From Neisseriaceae bacterium (lineage in GTDB: Bacteria; Pseudomonadota; Gammaproteobacteria; Burkholderiales; Neisseriaceae), in contig JAFSQZ010000095.1 of assembly GCA_017446355.1 (NCBI GenBank), positions 1 through 12,298 of the forward strand: 12,298 nt of DNA, read 5' to 3'. Shown here piece by piece: positions 7,195-12,298 of this stretch (position 1 is the stretch's first letter; the number at the start of each line of letters is the position of its first letter). The translations under genes and the position numbers were made by a program. The notes beneath the pieces were generated by a model. That model was not told the DNA's origin, did no database searches, and was given only the letters and a program-made list of their open reading frames with translations.

Positions 7195-7224
7195 AGGCTG
7201 CCTGAATGATTCAGGCAGCCTGAA
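7195..7224 (-). terminator. Perfect DUS inverted repeat between the phosphoribosyltransferase gene and plsX
   Basis: AGGCTGCCTGAA (7195-7206, an exact AG-simDUS) and TTCAGGCAGCCT (7210-7221) form a perfect 12-bp stem with a three-base loop; the right arm is part of a 15-bp DUS palindrome (7210-7224). It follows the stop of the phosphoribosyltransferase gene by seven bases. The bases after the stem on the minus strand (TGTGTTGTC) are not a clean U tract, so it may terminate only partly and let plsX be read through. Confidence 0.55.
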
Positions 7225-7230
7225 ACCTAT

Positions 7231-7764
7231 TTATTTCATTGCATTTTGATTGTGTTCATCAATATCCAAAGCGTCCCAAGGATAGTTAATCCACCAATCA
7301 CCAATTTCCAAACCGCTAAAATAAGCAATATTTTCAGGCAGCTTGCCTTTTTTGGGTTTGCGTTTGTTGTGAATCACGGCAACGCCTAAATCGTTAAAAC
7401 CATCTTTTTGCAATTCAGTCAGCACAAATTCCATCGTTACACGACTGTCATCAACTTCGTCTACCACCAGTACTTTTTTACTGTTTAAATCTGTAGGTGT
7501 GCTGTCTAACCATTGAATTTTCTGAATTTCATTGCCTGCTTTGCCCTGAAAATCACTGTCGTAATACTTGGTGCTGACGGCATAAATGGATAATGTACCC
7601 AAAAATTCGCCCAAAAAAGTTCGTAGCATTCGTGCAGGAATAAAACCACCGCCACCAATGGCAATAATTGCTTCGTATTGGATACCTGATTGCTTTATTT
7701 TTTCAGCAATTTCTTGCACGACACGATGAATATCGTCGTAGCTATACCAAACTTTTTGCACCAT
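7231..7764 (-). CDS. Purine-type phosphoribosyltransferase (COG2236-like)
   Basis: Predicted enzyme joining a purine base (xanthine, hypoxanthine or guanine by family resemblance) to PRPP, for purine salvage; cytosolic. Of its 177 residues, 98-112 hold the PRPP-binding motif VLVVDEVDDSRVTME, the acidic pair of which is the family signature. AIGGGGFIPARMLRTFL (35-51) is the PPi loop region, STKYYD (64-69) lies in the flexible loop, and WINYPWD (158-164) is a C-terminal signature of this subgroup. DEVDDSR rather than the DDVxDTG seen in classical Hpt/Apt points to the COG2236 branch. The exact base specificity cannot be read from sequence. The start at 7764 has no strong ribosome binding site (AAAGAG a few bases upstream). 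It sits alone between two DUS hairpins, interrupting the usual rpmF-plsX pair. Confidence 0.85.
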   Translation of the reverse strand: MVQKVWYSYDDIHRVVQEIAEKIKQSGIQYEAIIAIGGGGFIPARMLRTFLGEFLGTLSIYAVSTKYYDSDFQGKAGNEIQKIQWLDSTPTDLNSKKVLVVDEVDDSRVTMEFVLTELQKDGFNDLGVAVIHNKRKPKKGKLPENIAYFSGLEIGDWWINYPWDALDIDEHNQNAMK

Positions 7765-7792
7765 TTTTTACTCTTTGTAAACAATTAAGATG

Positions 7793-7821
7793 TTCAGGCA
7801 GTATAAAAATGGCTGCCTGAA
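7793..7821. repeat. DUS inverted pair between rpmF and the phosphoribosyltransferase gene
   Basis: TTCAGGCAG (7793-7801) and CTGCCTGAA (7813-7821) form a nine-bp stem with an 11-base loop. The loop and arm edge contain TATACT on the minus strand (7800-7805), which could serve as a -10 for the phosphoribosyltransferase gene, though no good -35 accompanies it. No U tract follows on the minus strand, so a terminator role is doubtful. Confidence 0.55.
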
Positions 7822-7855
7822 AAAATGTTCCCAAAATAAAATCAATAAATAAAGG

Positions 7856-7901
7856 AAAAAAGCCAGACGAATTTGCTTGAAATAGGCAATCGCTGGCTTT
7901 T
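7856..7901 (-). terminator. Rho-independent terminator of yceD-rpmF
   Basis: On the minus strand AAAAGCCAG (7901-7893) pairs with CTGGCTTTT (7866-7858) in a nine-bp stem, with an additional CGA-TTGC/GCAA-TCG inner pairing, followed by a run of six T residues and CC. It begins about 15 bases after the rpmF stop codon. This is the standard layout of an intrinsic terminator and marks the end of the operon. Confidence 0.85.
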
Positions 7902-7915
7902 ATGGCGTAAGCGAA

Positions 7916-8095
7916 TTATTCTCCTTGCGCTTTGGTTACTTTGCGACCACGATACATACCGTTTGGTGAAATATGATGTGGACGATGAACTTCACCAGTT
8001 GCAGAATCAATAGACAATGCAGGTGCAGTCAAAGCGTCGTGTGAGCGGTGCATACCACGACGAGAGGGAGATTTTTTATTTTGTTGAACAGCCAT
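7916..8095 (-). CDS. rpmF: 50S ribosomal protein L32
   Basis: Small structural protein of the large ribosomal subunit, 59 residues, encoded from the ATG at 8093-8095 to TAA at 7916-7918. It begins MAVQQNKKSPSRRGMHRSHD and contains HRPHHISPNGMYRGRKV, which matches proteobacterial L32 closely. No zinc-ribbon cysteines are present, so it is the Cys-free form common in proteobacteria. AGGAG lies about seven bases before the start. It follows yceD by 35 bases and is closed by a strong terminator, so the two genes form a short operon. Confidence 0.97.
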   Translation of the reverse strand: MAVQQNKKSPSRRGMHRSHDALTAPALSIDSATGEVHRPHHISPNGMYRGRKVTKAQGE

Positions 8096-8130
8096 TTCAA
8101 GCTCCTAAATCAATAAAAGGTAACAAATAT

Positions 8131-8631
8131 TTAATCCGATTTTTTCAAACCCGCCAACACAGCAAAAGGATTGGGTTTGTCTTGATTGCTGGCGGTTAAA
8201 TCAGCATCATCACAAGCATCGTGCAAAGCAGAAAACGGTAATGCCATCAAAATTTGGTCTTCCAATAAAGAGAAGACATCGCACTCACTTTCAACCAACA
8301 TTCCGTCTAATTCTTCATCTGCCAACATTGCTTTATCTAATTCATCTTCATTGTCAAACAACACAATACGACAATCTTCTTCCAGCACAAAAGGCATTTC
8401 ACCTAAACAACGCTGACAGCGTAATAAAATGCTGCCTGAAAGGGATAAATCAAAAAACGGACGCTGCCATTTATCTAAACCACCTTGAATGTGGTAAGAT
8501 ACGGCAGCTGAATCGTCAACAATATCAGAAGATAAAACGCGCGTATCCAAGTCTTTCAATAAAACTTGTCCTTGCAACGTTTCGCCCTTTTCAGCAAAAG
8601 CTTGTGGGTCAATCAAAATTCGGTCTAACAT
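8131..8631 (-). CDS. yceD: YceD/DUF177 family protein (23S rRNA accumulation protein)
   Basis: DUF177-family protein of 166 residues, known in E. coli and plants to be needed for normal 23S rRNA accumulation or processing. Visible: ILLRCQRCLGEMPF (C72, C75) with the conserved CxxC, the acidic stretch at about 94-112, DQILMALPFSALHDAC (126-141), and the near-invariant C-terminus KPNPFAVLAGLKK. The pairing with rpmF is the classic arrangement. The ATG at 8629-8631 has no ribosome binding site (TTTCGCGTTT precedes it), and the best promoter places the transcript start within about four bases of it, so the mRNA may be nearly leaderless. No alternative in-frame ATG exists before residue 79, so the start is probably right. 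A DUS core (8431-8440) encodes part of LSGSI. Confidence 0.93.
   Translation of the reverse strand: MLDRILIDPQAFAEKGETLQGQVLLKDLDTRVLSSDIVDDSAAVSYHIQGGLDKWQRPFFDLSLSGSILLRCQRCLGEMPFVLEEDCRIVLFDNEDELDKAMLADEELDGMLVESECDVFSLLEDQILMALPFSALHDACDDADLTASNQDKPNPFAVLAGLKKSD
8431..8440 (+). repeat. DUS core inside yceD
   Basis: GCTGCCTGAA, a 10-base DUS core (full context ATGCTGCCTGAA), antisense to yceD and coding for SGSI on the minus strand. Confidence 0.7.
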
Positions 8632-8640
8632 AAACGCGAA

Positions 8641-8669
8641 ATCATATTATTTTATTCTGCTTGCGTCAA
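8641..8669 (-). promoter_or_regulatory. Strong sigma-70 promoter of yceD-rpmF
   Basis: On the minus strand TTGACG (8664-8669) and TATGAT (8641-8646) are separated by exactly 17 bases. Both hexamers match the consensus in five of six positions. The transcription start would fall about six or seven bases after the -10, near 8634-8635, only a few bases before the yceD ATG (8631). Confidence 0.75.
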
Positions 8670-8707
8670 TAGTTTTCTTGTTTTTCGTTATAGAAAACAA
8701 AGTATTT

Positions 8708-8735
8708 TTGCGGTACTATGTGCTGCACGTATAAA
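8708..8735 (+). promoter_or_regulatory. Candidate sigma-70 promoter of hldE domain II gene
   Basis: TTGCGG (8708-8713) and TATAAA (8730-8735) with 16-base spacing. The -10 matches in five of six positions, the -35 only in three. The transcript would begin near 8742 and carry a leader of about 70 bases including the direct repeats at 8754-8802. Confidence 0.55.
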
Positions 8736-8753
8736 ATGGCAAGAATTTCAACA

Positions 8754-8802
8754 AAGCTAAAACAAGCCGCAGTTTCTGCGAACGAAGTGAAGCTAAAACA
8801 AG
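8754..8802 (+). repeat. Direct repeats flanking a small hairpin in the hldE leader
   Basis: AAGCTAAAACAAG occurs at 8754-8766 and 8790-8802, a 36-base period. Between them CGCAG and CTGCG (8768-8772, 8776-8780) form a five-bp stem with a three-base loop. The second repeat leads directly into AAGGA (8800-8804), the ribosome binding site of the gene starting at 8812. Confidence 0.75.
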
Positions 8803-8811
8803 GATTAAAAA

Positions 8812-9330
8812 ATGTCCACTTTTCATTATCCTTTACCTGATTTTGAACAAAAAATCATCGCGCCTGAACAATTGATGACGCAGTTAACACAATTACCACG
8901 CCCATTGGTCTTTACCAATGGTTGCTTTGATATTTTGCATCGTGGACACGTTACTTATCTTGCTCAAGCGCGTGCATTAGGGGCTTGCTTGATTTTGGCG
9001 TTAAACACTGATTCATCGGTTAAAAGGCAAGGCAAGGGAGATGATCGTCCCATCAATTCATTAGCTAATCGCGCAGCTGTTGTGGCTGCCTTAAAAGATG
9101 TGGATTTTGTTACTTGGTTTGATGACGACACGCCAGCACAATTGATTGAAGATATTCAACCCGATATTCTTGTTAAAGGTGGCGATTGGCTGCCTGAAAA
9201 CATTGTTGGCGCAAAAGAAACTTTATCACGTGGCGGACAAGTGCATTCCATTCCTTTTTTACACCAAACGTCTACAACGCAAACTTTGCATAAAATTCGT
9301 GCTTCACTTGCTCAAAAAAATGGAAACTGA
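8812..9330 (+). CDS. rfaE2: D-glycero-beta-D-manno-heptose 1-phosphate adenylyltransferase (RfaE domain II)
   Basis: Transfers AMP from ATP to heptose 1-phosphate, giving ADP-heptose for the lipopolysaccharide/lipooligosaccharide inner core; cytosolic. The 172 residues correspond to the C-terminal domain of bifunctional E. coli HldE, here a separate gene (also called hldC/rfaE2). FTNGCFDILHRGHVTYLAQA (34-53) carries the nucleotidyltransferase HxGH-type signature (H43, H46), followed by LALNTDSSVKRQGKG (about 59-73), RPINSLANRAAVVAALKDVD (75-94), ILVKGGDW (about 117-124) and the C-terminal HQTSTTQTLHKIR. The N-terminal 30 residues are variable. AAGGA lies seven bases before the ATG. It is the first plus-strand gene of an LPS-related group, 80 bases before the ligase-type gene, and is divergent from yceD. 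A DUS copy (9188-9198) encodes WLPEN. Confidence 0.93.
   Translation: MSTFHYPLPDFEQKIIAPEQLMTQLTQLPRPLVFTNGCFDILHRGHVTYLAQARALGACLILALNTDSSVKRQGKGDDRPINSLANRAAVVAALKDVDFVTWFDDDTPAQLIEDIQPDILVKGGDWLPENIVGAKETLSRGGQVHSIPFLHQTSTTQTLHKIRASLAQKNGN
9188..9198 (+). repeat. DUS, single GGCTGCCTGAA copy, inside rfaE2
   Basis: TGGCTGCCTGAA, 11 of 12 matches to AG-simDUS, non-palindromic, encoding WLPE in the adenylyltransferase. Confidence 0.85.
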
Positions 9331-9410
9331 ATGCTGTGTTAGCAAAATTGTTTTTTTATTGTTATTTTAGTTAAAACCCACTACCTTTTTAATGCAAATT
9401 CTTTTTCATT

Positions 9411-10616
9411 ATGCGTAAAACCACACTTTTCTTGCTGTTGTTTTTTTATATTACTGTTGCAACAGTTGCGCAACGTAATTTTTTCTATATTGCGCCCAGT
9501 ATTTTGTTTTTATTGGCATTGCCTTATTTGAAAACGATTAAAAACTATTCGCGTGCAAGCTTGATTGTGCCAGCGGCTATATTGATTTATGTTTTTACGG
9601 AATGGATATTATGTGTTATTCATGGTGAACGTATTGCTCAAACAAAAGAGAATATTCCTTTGCTATTGACATTCCCATTGATTTTTATGGTTGCGAAACA
9701 ATGGCTTTCCTTTACTTTTGTTGCCAGAATTTTTGCGGCTGCATCGGCGGTTTTGGGTGTTATTGCGGTTTACGACCGCTATTTTCTTAATTTACCGCGC
9801 GCATTGATTGAGCGTCAGCCAATTATTCCTGCTGGTGGTGTGGCAATGACATTAGGTATTTTTTGTTTGTTTTGTGTGTTTGCTGCGATTGACCAAAATA
9901 AGCTGAAAACAGCGGCATTGTATTTAATGGCGGGGTTGGGTGGTATTTTATGCAGTATTCTCACTGGTTCACGAGGTACTTGGTTGTGTTTACCGCCTAT
10001 TTTACTGTGGCTGGTGTGGCAATATCGGCACAGTGTGCGCAGTGGTGTTTGGATTTTGACAGGAGTAGTTATTGCACTTGCTGTGTTAATTTTGCTGCCT
10101 GAAAGTGGTATGATGGTGCGCATTATGGAAGGATACACGAATTTGCAACAATATTTTTCGGGTGAAAATCGTGATACTTCTCTAGGTTTGCGTCTGCAAT
10201 TTTGGCAAAGTGCGTGGGACGGTTTTTTGCAAAAGCCATTATTAGGTTGGGGCGAAGAAAATTATTATGCGTTAAAGCATGCTCAATATGTACAAGATAT
10301 GATTTCAGAACAGGCAGTAACCTTTACGCACGCACACAACCAGTTTTTAGATTATGCTGTTAAACAAGGTTTATTAGGCGTAGCAGCATTATTATTATTG
10401 TTATTATCGTCTTGGCGTTTCTTCTATCGCATTGCGCATACCGCAAAAACGCAAAATCAGCGTAATGCAGCACAATGTGGACAAATCTTATTATTTTGCA
10501 CGTTAACCTTTTGTTTATCTGATGTTTTCTTGTCTTTACAACTCGGTATGGTATTTTTTGCTGTAACATTAACACTGCTCACTGGTATGTGTTTACAGGA
10601 GAGCAAAAATGTCTGA
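9411..10616 (+). CDS. O-antigen ligase / Wzy polymerase family polytopic membrane protein
   Basis: Inner-membrane protein of 401 residues with about ten to twelve hydrophobic segments, e.g. 5-20, 26-42, 51-70, 82-96, 103-120, 140-160, 168-184, 190-204, 212-230, 321-338, 358-375, 378-396. The Wzy_C-type features are present: LTGSRGTWL (184-192), LRLQFWQSAWDGFLQKPLLG (260-279), a periplasmic loop, then FTHAHNQFLDYAVKQGLLG (305-323) with the His-Asn pair typical of ligases. Family members join a polysaccharide or glycan from an undecaprenyl carrier to lipid A-core (WaaL), to pilin (PglL/PilO-type), or polymerise repeat units (Wzy); these cannot be told apart by eye. The neighbouring heptose and glycosyltransferase genes favour LPS. 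No ribosome binding site is obvious before 9411. Its TGA overlaps the next gene by eight bases. A DUS core (10094-10103) encodes LPES. Confidence 0.82.
   Translation: MRKTTLFLLLFFYITVATVAQRNFFYIAPSILFLLALPYLKTIKNYSRASLIVPAAILIYVFTEWILCVIHGERIAQTKENIPLLLTFPLIFMVAKQWLSFTFVARIFAAASAVLGVIAVYDRYFLNLPRALIERQPIIPAGGVAMTLGIFCLFCVFAAIDQNKLKTAALYLMAGLGGILCSILTGSRGTWLCLPPILLWLVWQYRHSVRSGVWILTGVVIALAVLILLPESGMMVRIMEGYTNLQQYFSGENRDTSLGLRLQFWQSAWDGFLQKPLLGWGEENYYALKHAQYVQDMISEQAVTFTHAHNQFLDYAVKQGLLGVAALLLLLLSSWRFFYRIAHTAKTQNQRNAAQCGQILLFCTLTFCLSDVFLSLQLGMVFFAVTLTLLTGMCLQESKNV
10094..10103 (+). repeat. DUS core inside the O-antigen ligase-family gene
   Basis: GCTGCCTGAA in the context TTGCTGCCTGAA, coding LLPE at the end of a membrane segment. 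Confidence 0.75.
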
Positions 10617-11391
10617 TTTTCCTGTTTTTGTCGTTTCGCTTAAAGATAACACAGAACGACGCGCTTCTATTACCCAAGAATGCAGTCGTTTTGGCTTAAT
10701 ACCGCAATGGATTGATGCGGTAGATTTTCGTCAAAAAACGCAAGAAGAAGCTTTTGAACACTATCTTCCGACAGAACGAGCTTTGCGTAAAAAACGTTTT
10801 TTAACGGCACCAGAAATCGGCTGCACACTCAGTCATCGTAAAATTTATCACACAATGTTAGAGAGAAATCTTTCCGCTGCATTGGTTTTGGAAGATGACG
10901 CACTTTTTCTGGCAGATTTGCGCCCCGTTTTAGAAAATTGGCAAAAAATATACCAACAAGCGGAATTTGATGTATTGATTTTGGGCTATGTTAAAACATT
11001 ACCTAAACAACTACCCTATTACTATCGGCGTATTCCAGTGAAAATATTGGGACAATGGGAAAAATATCATTTTGGCGTACCGTGGGAACAATTTGCTTGT
11101 GGCACAGTGGCTTATTTGATTACACAAGCAGGTGCGCGTAAATTACTTTCCGAAGAAAAAGTACGAGTAACTGCTGATGACTGGAAATATTTTTCGCACT
11201 GCTATGGATTAAAAGTTCTTCATCTACGTCCTTCAGTGGTTATTGAAGATTGTGGACGATTTATAAGTGATATTCGTACTGAAAAGGTAGCGTTTTTGCA
11301 ACCCAAAATTTCCAGTATTGTTATTCGCTCCATAAAAGGCTGGCTGAAAAACTTTGGTATGAATGTTTTGGGTATGAAAGGAAACCGATAA
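10609..11391 (+). CDS. Glycosyltransferase family 25 (LOS biosynthesis type)
   Basis: Predicted LPS/LOS sugar transferase of GT25, the family of neisserial LgtB/LgtE (galactosyltransferases using UDP-Gal); probably cytoplasmic-face membrane-associated, no transmembrane helix seen. Of 260 residues, the N-terminus FPVFVVSLKDNTERRASI (4-21) is the family start. EIGCTLSHRKIY (69-80) and ALVLEDDALF (91-100) give the metal/donor-binding EDDA. GTVAYLITQAGARKLL (165-180) and ADDW (189-192) are the usual acceptor-side motifs. The donor and acceptor sugars cannot be assigned. A good ribosome binding site (AGGAGA) lies inside the end of the ligase-family gene, and the ATG overlaps its stop by eight bases, so the two genes are co-translated. 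A strong terminator follows. The basic C-terminus (SIKGWLKNFG, KGNR) may help membrane binding. Confidence 0.9.
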   Translation: MSDFPVFVVSLKDNTERRASITQECSRFGLIPQWIDAVDFRQKTQEEAFEHYLPTERALRKKRFLTAPEIGCTLSHRKIYHTMLERNLSAALVLEDDALFLADLRPVLENWQKIYQQAEFDVLILGYVKTLPKQLPYYYRRIPVKILGQWEKYHFGVPWEQFACGTVAYLITQAGARKLLSEEKVRVTADDWKYFSHCYGLKVLHLRPSVVIEDCGRFISDIRTEKVAFLQPKISSIVIRSIKGWLKNFGMNVLGMKGNR

Positions 11392-11456
11392 GGTTAGCGA
11401 TGTTTAACCCAATGTTAGGATAAAACAAGGTTTATTTCACAATTAAGCCAAATAAT

Positions 11457-11504
11457 AAAAACCTTGCAAAACACGTTGTTCTGACCAGTTTTGCAAGGTT
11501 TTTT
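11457..11504 (+). terminator. Strong intrinsic terminator of the LPS gene group
   Basis: AAAAACCTTGCAAAAC (11457-11472) and GTTTTGCAAGGTTTTT (11488-11503) make a perfect 16-bp stem around a 15-base loop, ending in a run of T residues. The A run on the 5' side means it could also work on the minus strand. It lies 65 bases after the glycosyltransferase stop codon; the sequence between shows only small, weak complementarity. Confidence 0.9.
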
Positions 11505-11579
11505 ACTTATTTTGCAGGTGTTTTGCTTTGTCTCATTATCAATTCAGCCTAATAACAGAATTAAATCAATTTAAAAAAC

Positions 11580-11608
11580 TTGATTGGCACGTAAATTTCT
11601 CGTACATT
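11580..11608 (+). promoter_or_regulatory. Candidate promoter of the autotransporter gene
   Basis: TTGATT (11580-11585) and TACATT (11603-11608) with 17-base spacing, each four of six matches. The transcript would start near 11615 and give a leader of about 50 bases with AGGTGG (11653-11658) as ribosome binding site. The surrounding DNA is very AT-rich, so chance matches are likely. Confidence 0.35.
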
Positions 11609-11663
11609 TCATTATTAAAATCAATATTCTTTTTTACGATTTAACAGGATACAGGTGGTTGCT

Positions 11664-12298
11664 ATGAATAAGGTTTATCGTGTTATTTACAATAAAAGTA
11701 CCAATCAAACAATGGTTGTTTCTGAAATCACCAAATCTCATACCAAATCAGGTTCAAGCTTGACGGATAAACGGTCAGGAAATGTTTCAGGCAGCCTGAA
11801 AAGTATGGATTTTAAAAAATCAGCAATGATTGTGGCAATGGTTTCCTTATTCACGCCTTTGTCGGTTTTTGCTGCAACGCCTGATGGGGTTGCAACGCCT
11901 GCTGGTTTGGTAACTACTGGTAATCCATCTGTTCAATTGGGTTCTGAATCTGGTGTTACTGGTAATGCCACAAATCACCCAAGCGTAGCCAATGGTGGTA
12001 ATGAAGTTAAAGATAAAACTTCTTCTGTTTGGGGAACAAAAAACAGTTCTAATGGTTCTTATTCTACTGTTTGGGGACAAGGGAATACCGCTACTGGCAC
12101 AAATGCTACTGCTTTTGGTTTAAACAGTACAGCAAGTGGTACTAATTCAACTTCTTTTGGTTCAGGCAGCACGGCAAGTGGTAGTAATGCTACTGCTTGG
12201 GGCAGTGGTTACGCTGGTGCGGTACAAAGTACGGATACGGTTAATTACACCATATCATCAAATAATTATCCTGTTGATGAAAATGGCAATAGCCCAAC
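11664..12298 (+). CDS. Trimeric autotransporter adhesin (YadA/Hia type), N-terminal part, runs off the right edge
   Basis: Surface adhesin secreted by the type Vc route; trimeric passenger projecting from the outer membrane. The open frame covers 211 codons with no stop. Residues 1-30 are an extended signal peptide region: MNKVYRVIYNKSTNQTMVVS then EITKSHTKSG, matching the ESPR consensus (MNKIYRVIWN...VSE..KSHGK). A linker with a DUS (VSGSLK, 41-46) follows, then the conventional signal peptide (FKKSAMIVAMVSLF, 50-63) with likely cleavage after VFA at 70 or 71. From about 119, roughly 14-residue YadA-head-like repeats appear: SSVWG, STVWG, ATAFG, STSFG, ATAWG alternating with NTATGTN, STASGTN, STASGSN. 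The AGGTGG ribosome binding site is five bases before the ATG. The anchor and stalk lie beyond the window. Receptor or function cannot be inferred. Confidence 0.9.
   Translation, partial: MNKVYRVIYNKSTNQTMVVSEITKSHTKSGSSLTDKRSGNVSGSLKSMDFKKSAMIVAMVSLFTPLSVFAATPDGVATPAGLVTTGNPSVQLGSESGVTGNATNHPSVANGGNEVKDKTSSVWGTKNSSNGSYSTVWGQGNTATGTNATAFGLNSTASGTNSTSFGSGSTASGSNATAWGSGYAGAVQSTDTVNYTISSNNYPVDENGNSP
11786..11800. repeat. DUS, 15-bp palindromic form, between ESPR and signal peptide
   Basis: TTCAGGCAGCCTGAA encoding SGSLK at residues 42-46, in the linker between the extended signal peptide region and the hydrophobic core of the autotransporter signal. Confidence 0.9.

Noticed and set aside
7231..7764. 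Assignment as classical hypoxanthine (hpt) or adenine (apt) phosphoribosyltransferase
   Set aside because: The PRPP motif reads DEVDDSR rather than the DD.xDTG form of those enzymes, so a specific gene symbol is not justified.
8186..8633. Plus-strand frames opposite yceD (up to 130 codons)
   Set aside because: Antisense shadows of yceD, which has family motifs, operon context and a promoter.
9332..9344. TGCT/AGCA stem followed by a T run between rfaE2 and the ligase-family gene as a terminator
   Set aside because: Only four base pairs and separated from the T run by five bases; too weak to call, so read-through into the next gene remains likely.
11392..11409. GGTTA/TAACC inverted repeat just after the glycosyltransferase gene
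   Set aside because: Five-bp stem with an eight-base loop and no T tract; the strong terminator is further downstream at 11457-11504.
1..12298. Recurring TTCAGGC(A/T)GCCTGAA elements as a possible CRISPR or REP array
   Set aside because: Copies are dispersed, single or in inverted pairs without regular spacers, and match known DNA uptake sequences.

Overview
The window looks like chromosomal DNA of an AT-rich member of the Neisseriaceae. The main evidence is many copies of the family's DNA uptake sequence (DUS), built on the core GCTGCCTGAA. Most non-palindromic copies read as GGCTGCCTGAA, the dialect described for Simonsiella (AG-simDUS). Eight copies are the 15-bp interrupted palindrome TTCAGGC(A/T)GCCTGAA, which reads as the Kingella dialect (AG-kingDUS) on its other strand. 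Protein sequences such as L32, RpoD and RpiA also look neisserial. My best guess is Simonsiella muelleri or a close relative (Alysiella/Kingella clade); this is inference.

Left part, all on the minus strand: the 5' two-thirds of alaS (1-1738, running off the left edge). Next to it is a compact four-gene operon (3855 down to 1815) encoding a small membrane protein of unknown function, IspF, RpiA and a secreted staphylococcal-nuclease-like protein. The genes overlap by 4 and 8 bases or lie about 30 bases apart, with an extended -10 promoter in front and a DUS-derived hairpin behind. Then come rpoD (sigma-70), plsX, a COG2236-type phosphoribosyltransferase, rpmF (L32) and yceD (DUF177). yceD-rpmF form a short operon closed by a good intrinsic terminator. 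The usual yceD-rpmF-plsX-fabH cluster is broken here: the phosphoribosyltransferase lies between rpmF and plsX, and rpoD rather than fabH follows plsX.

Right part, plus strand, divergent from yceD: a lipopolysaccharide/lipooligosaccharide group of three genes, hldE domain II/rfaE2 (ADP-heptose synthesis), an O-antigen-ligase/Wzy-family polytopic membrane protein and a family 25 glycosyltransferase. A 16-bp-stem terminator (11457-11504) ends the group. The window ends inside a trimeric autotransporter adhesin with an extended signal peptide region (ESPR) and YadA-type head repeats.

No CRISPR array, insertion sequence, tRNA, rRNA or prophage was seen, and no gene-free stretch exceeds 300 bases. 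The gene content is mostly ordinary. The points most worth a second look are the nearly leaderless yceD transcript, the repeat-hairpin-repeat leader of hldE, the L7/L12-like small membrane protein with a repeat-derived tail, DUS copies written into secretion signals and gene junctions, and the altered plsX neighbourhood. I did not find a convincing undescribed multi-gene system.
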